A stretch of 64,000 nt of DNA from Tubulanus polymorphus (lineage: Eukaryota; Nemertea; Palaeonemertea; Tubulaniformes; Tubulanidae). Both the position numbers and the translations under genes were made by a program. The notes beneath the pieces are model-generated. The model saw only the letters and a list, made by a program, of their open reading frames with translations. It had not been told where the DNA came from and did not search any database. The stretch lies in NCBI RefSeq assembly GCF_964204645.1, contig NC_134035.1, positions 9,176,501 to 9,240,500 on the forward strand. Reading direction: 5' to 3'. Below are positions 49,378-60,782 of the stretch, in pieces (the first letter of the stretch is position 1; every line of letters begins with the position of its first letter).

Positions 49378-50626
49378 GCCAATACCCGCGCGGCAAAATA
49401 CATCGAAATCCGCGCACATCTTCTCGAGTTCAGAGACGAACGGAGTTAAAAAGTGGCCGCAAGAATTCTACCCTAAAAACACAACTGATATATTCTACTC
49501 GGACCCGGCTAATATTCACAGTAGCGCCAATGTTCGGCTTGTTAACACATCCCGCGGGAGAGGGCAGTACGGCAACCAATTACAAGCGATACCCGCGAGT
49601 ACGATTGCTCGATCTAATCAGGAGAACAGATTTACACCACATTTACTGAATTCGTTATGCAATTAATGTCAACATCGGCCACTAGTGCTAACGTAACGTC
49701 CCAGGTGAGATGATAGCGCGGGAGCGAGTGTGGCTGATCTGATCAAATGTTGATCCGCCCTCGTAACGATCCGTCCACGGATTATATCAATTTACGACAA
49801 CTTGTCCGAGTCAGCGGCCGACTTCATTATACGACTGGTCACATGTCATACGTACGAGTCGTTGAGTAATCAGGGATCCATTCCTTCTAAAAATCAGCTC
49901 CAGGATAGTAGGGCGATATTCCAAAAATGCTTCTTTGAAGACGATTTATGCGCTCGATCGGGGAATGGTTCAATAAAATGTAATTTTCATACAAAAGATC
50001 GGCGTCTATGTAAAACGGGACCATACCAGTCGAAGATCTATGGCGGCTGATTCGCGACATATCGATATTTTCTTTCGACCTACAAATAATCAACGCGAAA
50101 AAACAAATCTTTAGAGCGCACAAAAACACATATACATATTATATTCGAACGAAAAATATTTCAATCATTCCCACGAAAAGAAAATATTTTTCACACGTCG
50201 TGTCCCCTCCGGGGCTCCGTAAAATGGAGAGCATGCATGTAAAATTTTCAGAATTGAACTAACTCCGCAAATTAACATTATTCAACAGGGAAAATACATC
50301 GTAATTTCAAACAATTTCCGACAGAATCCACGCAAGGATGTAGAATAGAATTGTATTGTCGCTAGTTAAGGTTTTACCTCACTGAGGGATGGGTATGAAT
50401 TACTTTCTTTTGAATCGTAAGTTAATTTTTTTAAATGAAATGATACCGTCTTTCTTTAGTTTCACTCGCGATCATTATCATGTTCACGATCGTCGGCGCA
50501 TATTCGTGAATTCGAATTGCGAAACTGAAACAAAACAAAACAAATTCAAAACTTCATCGAGGTTATCGATATCATTTGGAGACGAACGCGAGAATGTCTC
50601 GCCTTGTATTCCCACTGCCTTGTTGG
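49378..50626. other. No gene seen
   Basis: Overlapping frames on both strands next to the preceding repeat reflect its composition. Nothing else supported. Confidence 0.4.
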
Positions 50627-50695
50627 ACCTACGAGCAATTATCTGAACTATTTAACTATTTGAACGAGCAATTATTTAGATAATTGCTCGTAGGT
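50627..50695. repeat. 69-bp hairpin with perfect 18-bp arms
   Basis: acctacgagcaattatct at 50627-50644 and its exact inverse at 50678-50695. The loop contains a further gagcaattat copy. Confidence 0.85.
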
Positions 50696-50929
50696 TGGAC
50701 ATTGCAGCCTGCCGTCGCCTGATATATATGGCCTCACACAGAAGCAAGCACTGGGTGAATTCGTTGACAAAGCCGCATTTTTCACCGAGTAATTAAAACT
50801 CAAGCTGTAATTTACATGCACTATAGTAGCGAAAGCTCGTGATTTGATAAAATCATTTACCCATGTTATATACTCTTTTTCGTTTATTAGATATATTTAA
50901 CAGTGTAGGTTTTCTATTGTTTTTAAAGG

Positions 50930-51060
50930 TTGAAGCTGGGTTCCAACCTAGGATCGCCCGGTCCGGCCTGTTTTATGCCCAAGCGGATCACTCGGGACCC
51001 TCGTCACGGATTCGAATCTTGGACACCACGGTTAATCCCCGCTTCAGTAACCGGGCCACT
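50930..51060 (-). repeat. tRNA-derived SINE-like fragment
   Basis: On the minus strand TGGCCCGGTTACTGAAGC (51058-51041) resembles the A box of tRNA-Ser/Leu and GATTCGAATCC (51018-51008) is a B box. The gap between them is about 10 nt shorter than in a tRNA, so it is not a working tRNA. A second B-box-like GGTTGGAACCC lies near 50945, and an A-rich stretch follows at the 3' side. Confidence 0.5.
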
Positions 51061-51467
51061 TAAAGTAAAATAATTTCTTCTGGTCAATAGTTGTGCTTCC
51101 AAGTTGTGCGTCCACATGTTCACAGCGGCAACATTGGACGGTTAAAATCTGGAGCTGATTGAAAACCGCGGTGGCATGCGAGTAATATGATAGTTCACAC
51201 TTTCACCGCTAATGGTTTGTAGAGCAGCAGCATGTTACGGAAGAAATCACACGCAGATCGATATTCCTACTCTAGCACGCGAGTAAGGAAATTAATTACT
51301 CGCTTGCCGCAGAAGGAATATGCCCAATCTAGTTAGTTCATATATTCAACGCTTATAGAATATATAGCGGCAGCACTTGACGGTTATCGACAAAATATTC
51401 GTATCTGTATTCGACAAAATGATGATTCAGCCTTGTAATGTAGCTATTTCCAAAATCTCGATGTATG

Positions 51468-51504
51468 AAATTAGGCAGCCAAGAAAATTCACCCCAACCA
51501 GTCG
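51468..51504 (+). repeat. 37-bp exact match to the SINE-like family
   Basis: Identical to 30259-30295; the rest of the element does not align well, so this is a fragment or a copied segment. Confidence 0.75.
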
Positions 51505-51683
51505 AGTTTCGATGGAATTAGAGAGCAAAAAACATTGAACCCAATCAGTCACTTGCCGGTTCAGACGCAAAATGTACCATGTTGATAGAGAATTGCTCAG
51601 TGTTTGGTACAGTACATAGCTAATATACAAAACAATATAACGGCATTTTAAGGGTCCAGAGGGCAAGGTCCAGCGGGTCAAGA

Positions 51684-51714
51684 GGGTAAGGGTTAGGGTC
51701 TAGAGGGTTTAGGG
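51684..51714 (+). other. G-quadruplex-capable, telomere-like tract
   Basis: Five GGG runs (51684, 51690, 51696, 51705, 51712) separated by loops of 3-6 nt, with TTAGGG at 51693 and TTTAGGG at 51708. Degenerate copies of the same words continue on both sides (51652-51735). Could be an interstitial telomeric remnant. Confidence 0.65.
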
Positions 51715-51735
51715 TAAGGTGAAGGGTTAGAGTAA

Positions 51736-51925
51736 GTTGTCAACTCTAGTCATCACTTATAAATACCTAATCAACATTTTTGAGATAGTTCAGAAAGTCC
51801 AGTCCAGTTCAGTTCAGATCAGATCAGAACAGGGCCGACCTGCGAGTCGTGAGCTCCGGATACTATAACGAAAAGGCCGACCTGCGAGTCGCGAGCTTTG
51901 ACATACATCAATAAATAATATTCAC
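51736..51925 (+). promoter_or_regulatory. Promoter-like block with duplicated 23-bp word
   Basis: A TATA-like cttataaatacc at 51767, a run of cagttcag words, ggccgacctgcgagtcg twice (51833 and 51875), then aataaataat at 51906. The order TATA box, repeats, poly-A signal would suit a long terminal repeat, but its ends are not defined. Confidence 0.3.
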
Positions 51926-51999
51926 GACAGGTCATCGAAAATATACTAGTTAGTATTTTCCTCGTCTGGATTCGGATTTTAAGAGACGTTCGACAAAGG

Positions 52000-54900
52000 A
52001 TCGCTTCCGATAGTAGAGCACGCCTCTTAAATAGTCTCTCTAAAACATACGCACGGTATCAACTGGTCGACCAGCACGAAAGGACACCTTTCTGCTGATC
52101 GTGGAATTGGACGAAAACACAGTTTAGGTATATTCGTTTCGGATTCCCTACAACCGTTTTTTGTTTGTGGAACGACGGCTAGGTACTATAGACTATCATG
52201 GACGTAAAGTAGTTTATACGTCCATATGAGTTTATCAAATGTTCCACTGCCAGGTTGAATACGCGCCTCTGTACCCAGCTCAACGATATCGAATTCCTGA
52301 GTCCCACGTCTTTGCGGTCCCAGATCCGACGCGAGTGGATTGAGTGCATGATCGAATAATAAAACCCCGGCAATAGACAGATTTAAATTCATAAAAAATC
52401 TTATTCAATTGAGTGGAGACATATTAGGCTTTTTAGATTACTTGCAGCAGCGTGGATCCTCTGGAAATTTTGCCAACAACTTCATTACGCTTACCACTCA
52501 TAATTTGAAAAAACCCAAATTTCTTTCTTTAATTATGATACTGGATTAAACGGTACATCATCATGTAAATCCAGGAGTCCATATTAAGAATTTCGTTCTT
52601 TGTTTTCAGTCTTAAAATGATAGTATCTGTTTTTCTCCAAAGTATTTTAAAGCCTGTTTGGTCAACGGATGGCTATAGTGACAATCAAAAAGATTGCTGA
52701 TTTCACAATACTCTTCGGCAGCTAAATACTTGCTTCTAACCGGTCAACTAGTGTCAGTGCGTCCGGTTTAAGCTGTATTGCCATTGATATAATCGCATCA
52801 TCATGTTTTCCGCACATCCTCGTCTCCGGACAATGCTGGTGGAAATATTGGGTTGAAAAAAGAGGTGGATTGCAATAAAACCACTGACTGGTCAACTAAC
52901 AAAGTTCAGAATAGCTAATTAACTAAACAAATAAAATAAAGAATTTCAAACAAACATATTTATTATCATACAACAATTATACAAAATGCCAGGTATGTGC
53001 TCGAGGAATTATAACGTACGTTCCTCAAACACGTGGACTGTATTTCAAAAACAGTCCAACCATGGACGCATAAACTATAAACTAGAGTTTATACAACCAT
53101 GGTCCAACCATAGACTCTAAAACGGAAATGTCTATGGGCCACAACCATGGGCTCTAAACTGTAAGAGTCCATGGCTCCCCGCACTAAAACCAGAGGTAAA
53201 CCTGGCCAATTACCCTGGAAAGCATAAGATTTAATGTTGAATCAATCTGATTTACATTTTTACTCTTAAAAGTTGACCCGGCCAGCCGCCTATCTACCTT
53301 ATAGGTGTTACTTTAAAATCATGATCAAGCTAACCATAACAGATTCGGCAGTTATAGAGATTAACTGATTACAAATATCATTGTTATTTACAAAATGACA
53401 GCTGGCCGATCAGGAAAAACAAGGTATAATTTTTAGCCTTATGATGAGCTATCCAAAAAATAAGATTACCGCACTAGCCTTTAACATCACAATTGCTACT
53501 GCAAGGTTTTTCAAGGTTTTTATTCACCAAAAACATTTCGACAACAACTGATTCAGAAAATTTGAATCAATAGGATAATAATAAAATAACAACGAATTGT
53601 AAACTTTGATCCATAAAACACAATTGGGACCAGTCTGAATGTCTAAGACTATTAATTTGACAATTCATGAAGTCACCAGGCATAAGTGACATTTGGCTAT
53701 TTCATGAAATATGAAGCATTTTACCATATCAACTCTTCAATATGACAATGTAAGATATATTTAGAATACTCTGTTTATGTATCATCAATCATCAAAGAAC
53801 TACATAACATATCTCCAACATATAAACATTAAAACTCCATAAATCCACAAATTCGCTCTCTCAAATAATCAATCTCTAATTTCATTTCATTAAACATTAT
53901 TCTTAAAAGAAAACCGAAATTTCGCAAACTTTGCTTTGTATTTTAGGAATTGTAAGTTACTCGTTAACACATGAGTGAACTGTATTCGAAAAACAGTTCA
54001 ACATAAAAGCATTAAAACTAATAATACCTACAGATTCAAACTGGAAAGCTTGAGATTAACTAATCAATCTTAATTTTTTCATGTCCATAAACATTATTTT
54101 ACAAGATAACTAGAGTTTTAAGTAAGATAGCTAGAGTTTTGCCAACCTTGCCTGAGGTTTTCAAACATTATCAATGTTATTTTCTCAACATTGTTATGTT
54201 TAATGCAAAGTATTTTGAAGGTGTTTTCAATTAAGATATATTGAGTATCATCGTATAGATATTTCATCTATCCATGTAAATTACAAATAACAGATCACTG
54301 AGATATCTACAATTAAGCTGATTTCGATAACTTTTTCGCGATCGGAAATGCATCACGCGCAGATTTGAATCGGGCCCCATATATTGTAAAACTGACAATA
54401 TAGCTATCAAAACATAGCTAGGACAATTTACTAATCAACACTGTTCATATTTCCTCATTTATAGAAAAGAATGCTCCTCTTCATTCGATAGGACCTCAGT
54501 TTGATGGTTGCTATAAACCTAACTAAACAGTCGAAAAATTTTAAGATGAATAATGAACACGTATGTGTCGTTTTATTCTCATGACAAAACCTTGCTAAAT
54601 GACAGGTATTTACGTACTCGTGGAATTATCATGTAAGTTCCTTGTTAACAAATGGACTGTATTTTAATAGTTCGACAGTTCGACATAAAAGCATTTAAAC
54701 AAGAGACAAAACCTACAAAGTCCTGCTTCCGCTGTCCCTCGTCTTAACTTATGATTTTCAAACATTATCAGTTCGCTCATCTAATACATTTAATACAAAG
54801 TTATTTGAAAACATGACAATAATTTTACTATCGATAACTAATCACGTTTAAAGCTGTTTAACATTCTTTCTAAAAAAGAGTAAAATGTAAAATCTCCCAG

Positions 54901-56640
54901 ATATTATCCCTAAAACAATCAACAGTAACAGCAGTGACAGGGTGTGCTATAGGTAAAAGGGCAGGTGATCTTTCATCAGTTATTTGAAGCATTCTATCAA
55001 ATCAGTTATTTTTTTAGTATGTTTGGTTTAATTAAGGTTTATGGTTATTTGTTTTGTTTATTACTAACTGTCCGATAGAATGCTTAAAACAACAATAGAA
55101 ATGATCATAAGAGGTTGGGAAACTCTAGAGAAGGTTGTTCCATGTGAAGAAGAACCTTTAATGATTAGGTTAAGTTAATTAAAAAAATTCCTGATGATGA
55201 TTATAATTATAGAAGTTAACTAATTGTTTGTTCGTTTTTGTTTATTTTTATTATTACTTATGATTTTATTTGTTTTTTTTTTAAATATTTATTTTGTTAT
55301 GTATTTTTTATTCATTGTTTTTTTATTTATTTACTTCTTTAATTATGTTCTATGTATTTTGTATTTTGTACTATTTTTTACTATTGACATCATCAGGAAT
55401 GTCTTACCGGTGGAAATATGGGCTCACTTTAAAAAAGTGCTACAAATTCACTGCTGCTCCTAAATAATCGTTTATCATTAAAAACCCCGATTTGGAGTTA
55501 AGCGATCATTGAAAGCAACTCAACCTTATGATATGGATGATGATGAGAGAAGTTAAAACAGCTATAAACAGAATTAAAACGATCAAAATTATTGCTGGCC
55601 ATTATCATTTATTCCTTTATATCACATTATTCCTAGCTATACCTCTCTTATACCTCTGTGGATACAATGTACTAAGATACAAGTTTTCATATACCTAGCT
55701 ATGATCATCTACATGGAAGCTCAATGCTAAAACCCTGTGAAAATCGAGATATTCTACTCATTAGTCAAATCGCTTTTATGGGCATTGGAAAAAAAATATG
55801 GCATCAACAAATACAACACTTTGGTATATAAACTTAGTATTTGTACACAGAACACTGCCGAACATTATAGTCTATGTTTTTCTTAACTACGTGATGATAT
55901 TCAAGGGCGTAGCCAGTCTATACTGAAGGCCCACTTTTTGGCCAAGGAATCATTTTCAAAACATCTTTATTCAAAGCCCATAAACTTGCTGGGCGAGTTT
56001 AACTAATCAGGTATCAACTTCCTTTATTGCGTTTAAAAGTTTCAACCGTTTAACTGACTACCCTCTCCCTTTTGAACATTCAGGCTATGCAAATCATTTT
56101 CACTCTCAGGAAATATAAAATGAATCACTGTTTCTAAGAGACCAAATTATGTCATTATTACAAATCATGCAAAGCTATGTTTAACTAAGTATGAAGATTA
56201 TCTGAACTATCCTGTTGATATCATATCTCAGTTTAGGTGTATTTCAACGGACCTCCGTCGAACCGTAACGCTGAATGCGATCAATACCATGAATTAATGG
56301 AGCGTAGATTTCATGAGACTCCAAGAAGGAACTTTCTGTCACATTACAAAGGACATGACACATCTGTTTACAAATCGAAAACAGTTTGCCTAATCAATAT
56401 GAAAGAATTAGGATGCCATTTTATTGAAATATTCAAATATGAATAGTTCCTTCTCAGGCCCAGAGCCCTAATTATCGAACCTCAATTTTCATTAATCAAC
56501 ATTAAAACTATTTCTTTATTTCCGCCTCTTCAAAAAGACAGTGCATTTTAAGACGCATTTTGAAACCCATGTTACACATCAGACTGGTTTGTAAAAAGGT
56601 AATACACAAAATAAATCAATACTTTACATATTCTACTGAC
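52000..56640. other. AT-rich, CpG-poor stretch, no gene defined
   Basis: Base composition changes here from CpG-rich to CpG-poor. Three diverged copies of a block occur at about 52981, 53945 and 54601 (shared words ggactgtatt / gaactgtatt, aacagttc.ac, ataaaagcatt.aaac). A T-rich tract at 55224-55385 makes a spurious hydrophobic frame. It may be intronic DNA of a minus-strand transcript continuing from the exon array. Confidence 0.4.
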
Positions 56641-56770
56641 GTTGCTGCTCCTGAACAAGTGTTTATAAGATACGCATTGTCTGTGCTGCTCCTGAATAAA
56701 TGTTCACAATATATATACATTGTCTCTGCTGCTCCTGATTAATTGTTTTTATATAACACACGCATTGTCT
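56641..56770 (+). repeat. Three tandem ~43-bp units
   Basis: Each unit starts tgctgctcctga and ends cattgtct (56641-56682, 56683-56725, 56726-56770). A single related ctgctgctcctaaataa lies at 55451. Confidence 0.85.
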
Positions 56771-57097
56771 CTGCTCCACCTGTAGAAGAAATCTGTCATT
56801 GGGCGATAAACCGCTGCTGGCTGAATTTCTCATCTGGACTTCTAGGCCTACGCAGTTGAATTCAAGTTGGACTCTTCTGTGGTAGTTGATGATTTCAATT
56901 CAAGTTAGAATCTTCTGTTGGCAGTTTTAATCAGTAGATTCTAGATAACGAGTTGATCTCAGGCTGAGCTTCTTCTTATAGATGTGATTTAGCTGAAATT
57001 AATAAAAGAAGATATCCTGTAACTATACAATATCTTACAATATACACAATTTTTCATATAGCATTAATCATAATAAATTCCATGTAAATCAACTTAC

Positions 57098-58353
57098 CTT
57101 TCAAGATAACTGGATTTAGTGTCGGCTAGGAGTTCTAAGTTAGTTGATTAGTAAAATTCAAGGTGCATTCTTCTGTTGTCTGTTCTAATCAGTAGATTCG
57201 AGATGGTTAGTTGATCTTAGTATGGACTTTTTCTTATAGATGTGATGTAGCTGAAATGCACAAAAGGAGATATCCTGTAATCACACAATATTTCATACAG
57301 CATTAATGAAAATGGATTCCATGTGAATCAACTTACCTTTCAAGTCGGTTCATGAGTTAAATTCGTTCTGTGGTAGTTGATGATTTCAATTCAAGTTGGA
57401 ATATTCTGTTGGCTATTCGAATCAGTAGATTTTTGACTAGTTAAATCTTAGGCATTTTCTTATAGATGTGATTTAGCTGAAATGAATAAAAGAAGATATC
57501 CTGTAATTAGACAATATCTTACAATACACACAATTCTTCATATAGCTTTAATCATACTAAATTCCATGTAAATCAATTTACCTTTTAAGATAACTGGGTT
57601 TCGTGTCGGCTAGGAGTTCTAAGTTAGTAAAATTCAAGGTGCATTCTTCTGTTGTCTGTTCTAATCAGTAGATTCTAGATGGTTAGTTGATCTTAGTATG
57701 GGCTTTTCCTTATAGATGTGATTTAGCTGAAATGCACAAAAGGAGATATCCTGTATTCACACAATATTTCATATAGCATTAATGATAATAGATTCCATGT
57801 GAATCAACATACCTTTCAAGATTGCTGCGTTAAGTATCGGCTAGGATCGTCTAAGTCGGTTCATGAGTTAAATTCGTTCTGTGGTAGTTGGTGATTTCAA
57901 TTCAAGTTGGAATATTCTGTTGGCTATTCGAATCAGTACATGTTTGACTAGTTAAACTTTGGCTGAGCATTATCTTATAGATGTAATTTAGCTGAAATGA
58001 ATAAAAGAAGATATCCTGTAATTATACAATATCTTACAATATACACTATTTTTCATATAGCATTAATCATAATAAATTCCATGTAAATCAATTTACCTTT
58101 CAAGATAACTGGGTTTAGTGTTGACTAGGAGTTCTAGGTTGGTTCTAAGTTCAAGTTGCATTCTTCTGTCGACTGTTTTAATCAGTAGATTCTAGATGGT
58201 TAGTTGATCTTAGTATGGGCTTTTTCTTATAGATGTGATTTGTGATAACTGGGTTTAGTGTCGGCTAGGATTGTCTAAGTCTGTTCTCTAATCGGCAGAT
58301 TTTAAACGAGTTGTTGACCTCAAGCGCGGCAGTTTCATATAGATATTATTTAG
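57098..58353 (-). repeat. Higher-order dimer part of the array, with one fused exon
   Basis: Units alternate between type A (105-nt intron, ttaatcataataaattcc) and type B (86-nt intron, ttaatgataatagattcc), so the repeat period is about 480-515 bp. The exon 58353-58097 joins two exon bodies: at 58241 gatgtgattt runs straight into gtgataactgggtttag, where an acceptor, intron and donor have been deleted. Confidence 0.75.
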
Positions 58354-58771
58354 CTGAAACGAGTAAACAAAGATATCCTGTAAATACAAATATTTCATTC
58401 AGAATTAATCGTAATAATTTCATGTATATCAACTTACCTTTAACGATTGCTAGGTTCGGTATTGGCTTGGATACTCGGTGTGTTAGGACATTAGTTTCGA
58501 ACCCCAACTGCCTAATTATTTGTTGTAGTAGTAGCATTCGTTCATCACTGTTCAAGATTAATGACGGACCGGATATATATCAGATCAGCAATGTGGACCG
58601 GTGCATAGATTTTGGTAATTAAATGCCTCTTCTTTGCGCTGTTCTCTAATCGGCAGATTTCAAACGAGTTGTTGATCTCAAGCGCGGCTGGTTCATATAG
58701 ATAGGATAAAGCTTAAACAGTTAACAAAGATATCCTGAAAATACAAATATTTCATTCAGAATTAATCGTAA

Positions 58772-59308
58772 CTAGTGGAAAGCCCGTGGAAACCACGGGT
58801 GATTTCTAAATGAAGAACTTCCCACTTATTATTTCGTTGCATGTTGATTGAGTATTTGGGCATTTCAAAGTGGCCTCATTTATGTGGTGTGATCAGCTGT
58901 GCCCATATAGAGACCATACGGGATCTCAGGACTCACTTGAGCTTCTTCCCATGGAGGCCCAAGGTTACAGAACTATAGATAGAAACAAATATGTAAAGTA
59001 CCGATATGATCATTTCATAATGTATGAATTTCATGACCCGGCAGCTGGGTCACAAAGGCAACAGTAGCTCGTACTGTATCAACAGTGACAACAGTGGCTG
59101 TCTCTAGTCAGTGGCTATGCCAGCAGACCCATGCACCCTCTGTGAACAGTAGGAGAGACTACAAAAATTTGGAAAGTGAATAATTTTGAATGGAAACCAT
59201 GCCCAAGCGATAAAAGACGTCGAGATCTACCGCCGGGCAAATTTTCAGGGCAATACATCCAGTAACGATGGAGCAGTCGGTGCAACAATTCAGTATCATT
59301 ATATAAGA
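58772..59308 (-). mobile_element. Non-autonomous Helitron, 537 bp, in an array intron
   Basis: On the minus strand it starts TCTTATATAATG at 59308 and ends with hairpin CCCGTGG-TTT-CCACGGG, seven bases, then CTAG at 58775-58772. It sits between A and T with no target duplication. TC at the 5' end, CTRR after a hairpin at the 3' end and A|T insertion are the hallmarks of Helitrons. Removing it restores cgtaataatttcatgtat, exactly the sequence of the sister unit at 58411-58427, and a normal 83-nt intron. No Rep/helicase is encoded; a 65-codon plus-strand frame (58870-59067) has no recognised content. Confidence 0.88.
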
Positions 59309-59612
59309 TAATTTCATGTATATCAACTTACCTTTTATTATTGCTTTGTTCGCTATCGGCGAGGATCTCCTAAGTTGGTTGGTTGATGTTGAGATCAATT
59401 CAAATGGCCCCTTCAGTGTGCTGTTCTCTAATCGGCAGATTTTAAACGAGTTGTTGATCTCATGAGCGGCAGTTTCATATAGATAGGATTTAGCTGAAAA
59501 TGAGTAAACAAAGATATCCTGTAAATACAGATATTTCATTCAGAATTCAGGCCCCTTCTGTGCGCTGTTCTCTAATCGGTAGATTTTAGATGAGTTGTTG
59601 ACCTCAAGCGCT

Positions 59613-59743
59613 CGTTTGACTTTGTAGCCGGGTCACATCGTACTGTATCAACTGTGACAACAGTGGCTATCTCTAGTCAGTGGCTATGCCAGCAGACCCA
59701 TGCGCCCTCTGTTTACAGTAGGAGAGACTACAAAAATTTTGCA
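59613..59743 (-). mobile_element. Fragment related to the Helitron interior
   Basis: About 110 bp closely matches 59058-59170 inside the Helitron (shared words gacaacagtggct, tagtcagtggctatgccagc, gtaggagagactacaaaaat). It lacks both Helitron ends and interrupts one array exon body. Confidence 0.75.
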
Positions 59744-60422
59744 AATGGCGCTGTTCCAGTTGGTCGATTTTGGAAAAGTAGTTGATCTCAAGCTGGGTTT
59801 TTTCTTATAGTTGCAATTTAGCTGCTATGATTAAAAGAAGATAGCCTGTAATGACAAATTATTTCATTTAGAATTCATCATTATCATTTCCATAAAATAT
59901 AAACTTACATTTCAAGTTTGCTGGGTTCCGTATCAGTTAAAATGTTCTAAGTTCATTGATGCATTTGATTTAAGCTTGAATTGTTGTGTGGGCTGTTCTT
60001 ATCGGTAGATTTATGATTTGTTGTTGATCTCAAGCTGGGCAGTTTGATGAAGATAGGATTCAGCTGAAGAGTAAACAAAGATATCATGTAATCACAAAAC
60101 ATTTCATTGAGAATGAATCGAAATAACTCCATCTATATTAAGTTACCTTTTATGATTGCTGGATTCGTTATCGGCGTGGATCATCTAAGTTGGTTGGTTG
60201 ATTCTAGTTTGCTATGCGCTGTTCCAGTTGGTCGATTTTGGACAAGTAGTTAATCTCAAACTGGGTTTTTCTCATAGTTGAAATTTAGCTGCAATGATTA
60301 AAAGAAGATATCCTGTAATGACAAAGTATTTCATTTAGAATTTATCGCAATAATTTCAACTATATTAAGTTACCTTTTATGATTGCCGGGTTCATTATCG
60401 GCGAGGGTCTCCTAAGTTGGTA

Positions 60423-60612
60423 GTCTAATTTTACATATCTTTTGTTGTTTTTTCTGTGTAAATAGTCCGAAAGTTTACAATGTTTGAATTTTGTCTAATT
60501 TTACATTTCTTTGCTTTTCTTTTCATGTAAATAGTCCGAAAGTTTACAAGGTTAAGATAATTTTGTCTAAGTTTTACTTTTTACTTTTGCTTTCTCCGTG
60601 TAAAGTTTTTTC
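60423..60612 (+). repeat. Three tandem ~71-bp units
   Basis: Units begin gtctaattttac at 60423 and 60493 and gtctaagttttac at 60565; two carry gtaaatagtccgaaagttta. The third is truncated where the SINE-like copy begins. Confidence 0.85.
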
Positions 60613-60782
60613 AAAATCGGAAATCGAAGTACAGATATAGTTGCGTGATCGGTGGTCCATTTTACATAAATTTTCTTTTCTTGAAATCCAAGCACATAAC
60701 GGGAAATTCGGTTCCGGTGCCTTCAATTAATCTTCCAACCAGTCTGAACCGGCAAGCCTCTGATTGGGGACTGCCTATTTTG
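60612..60782 (-). repeat. SINE-like dispersed repeat, minus-strand copy
   Basis: On the minus strand it carries cttgccggttcagactg, ccggaaccgaatttcc, gatcacgcaactatatctgt and acttcgatttccg, in the same order as 30259-30450. Confidence 0.75.

Larger units (their letters stand above)
56780..60374 (-). ncRNA. Tandem array of ~12 exon-intron modules, candidate spliced ncRNA
   Basis: On the minus strand each unit reads acceptor tttcag|CTAAAT, a 140-270-nt exon, then donor AAG|gtaagt or gtaaat. Acceptor-side first exon bases: 60288, 60063, 59821, 59493, 58711, 58353, 57991, 57726, 57476, 57250, 56992. Last exon bases before donors: 60374, 60147, 59909, 59332, 58438, 58097, 57813, 57582, 57337, 57098, and perhaps 56780. 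Introns are 83-87 nt in the upstream half and alternate 105/86 downstream. All frames have stops and exon lengths vary without keeping phase, so it is not coding. Splice signals are better kept than the exon bodies; even changed acceptors keep AG (ttaag at 58711, gcag at 59821 and 60288). Function unknown; the transcript is inferred from splice sites only. Confidence 0.6.

Noticed and set aside
49017-49666. Several overlapping 74-157-codon frames on both strands
   Set aside because: They arise from the GAAACA-rich repeat and its inverted arms.
55224-55463. 79-codon hydrophobic, Phe-rich frame
   Set aside because: Produced by a T-rich tract; composition artefact rather than a membrane protein.
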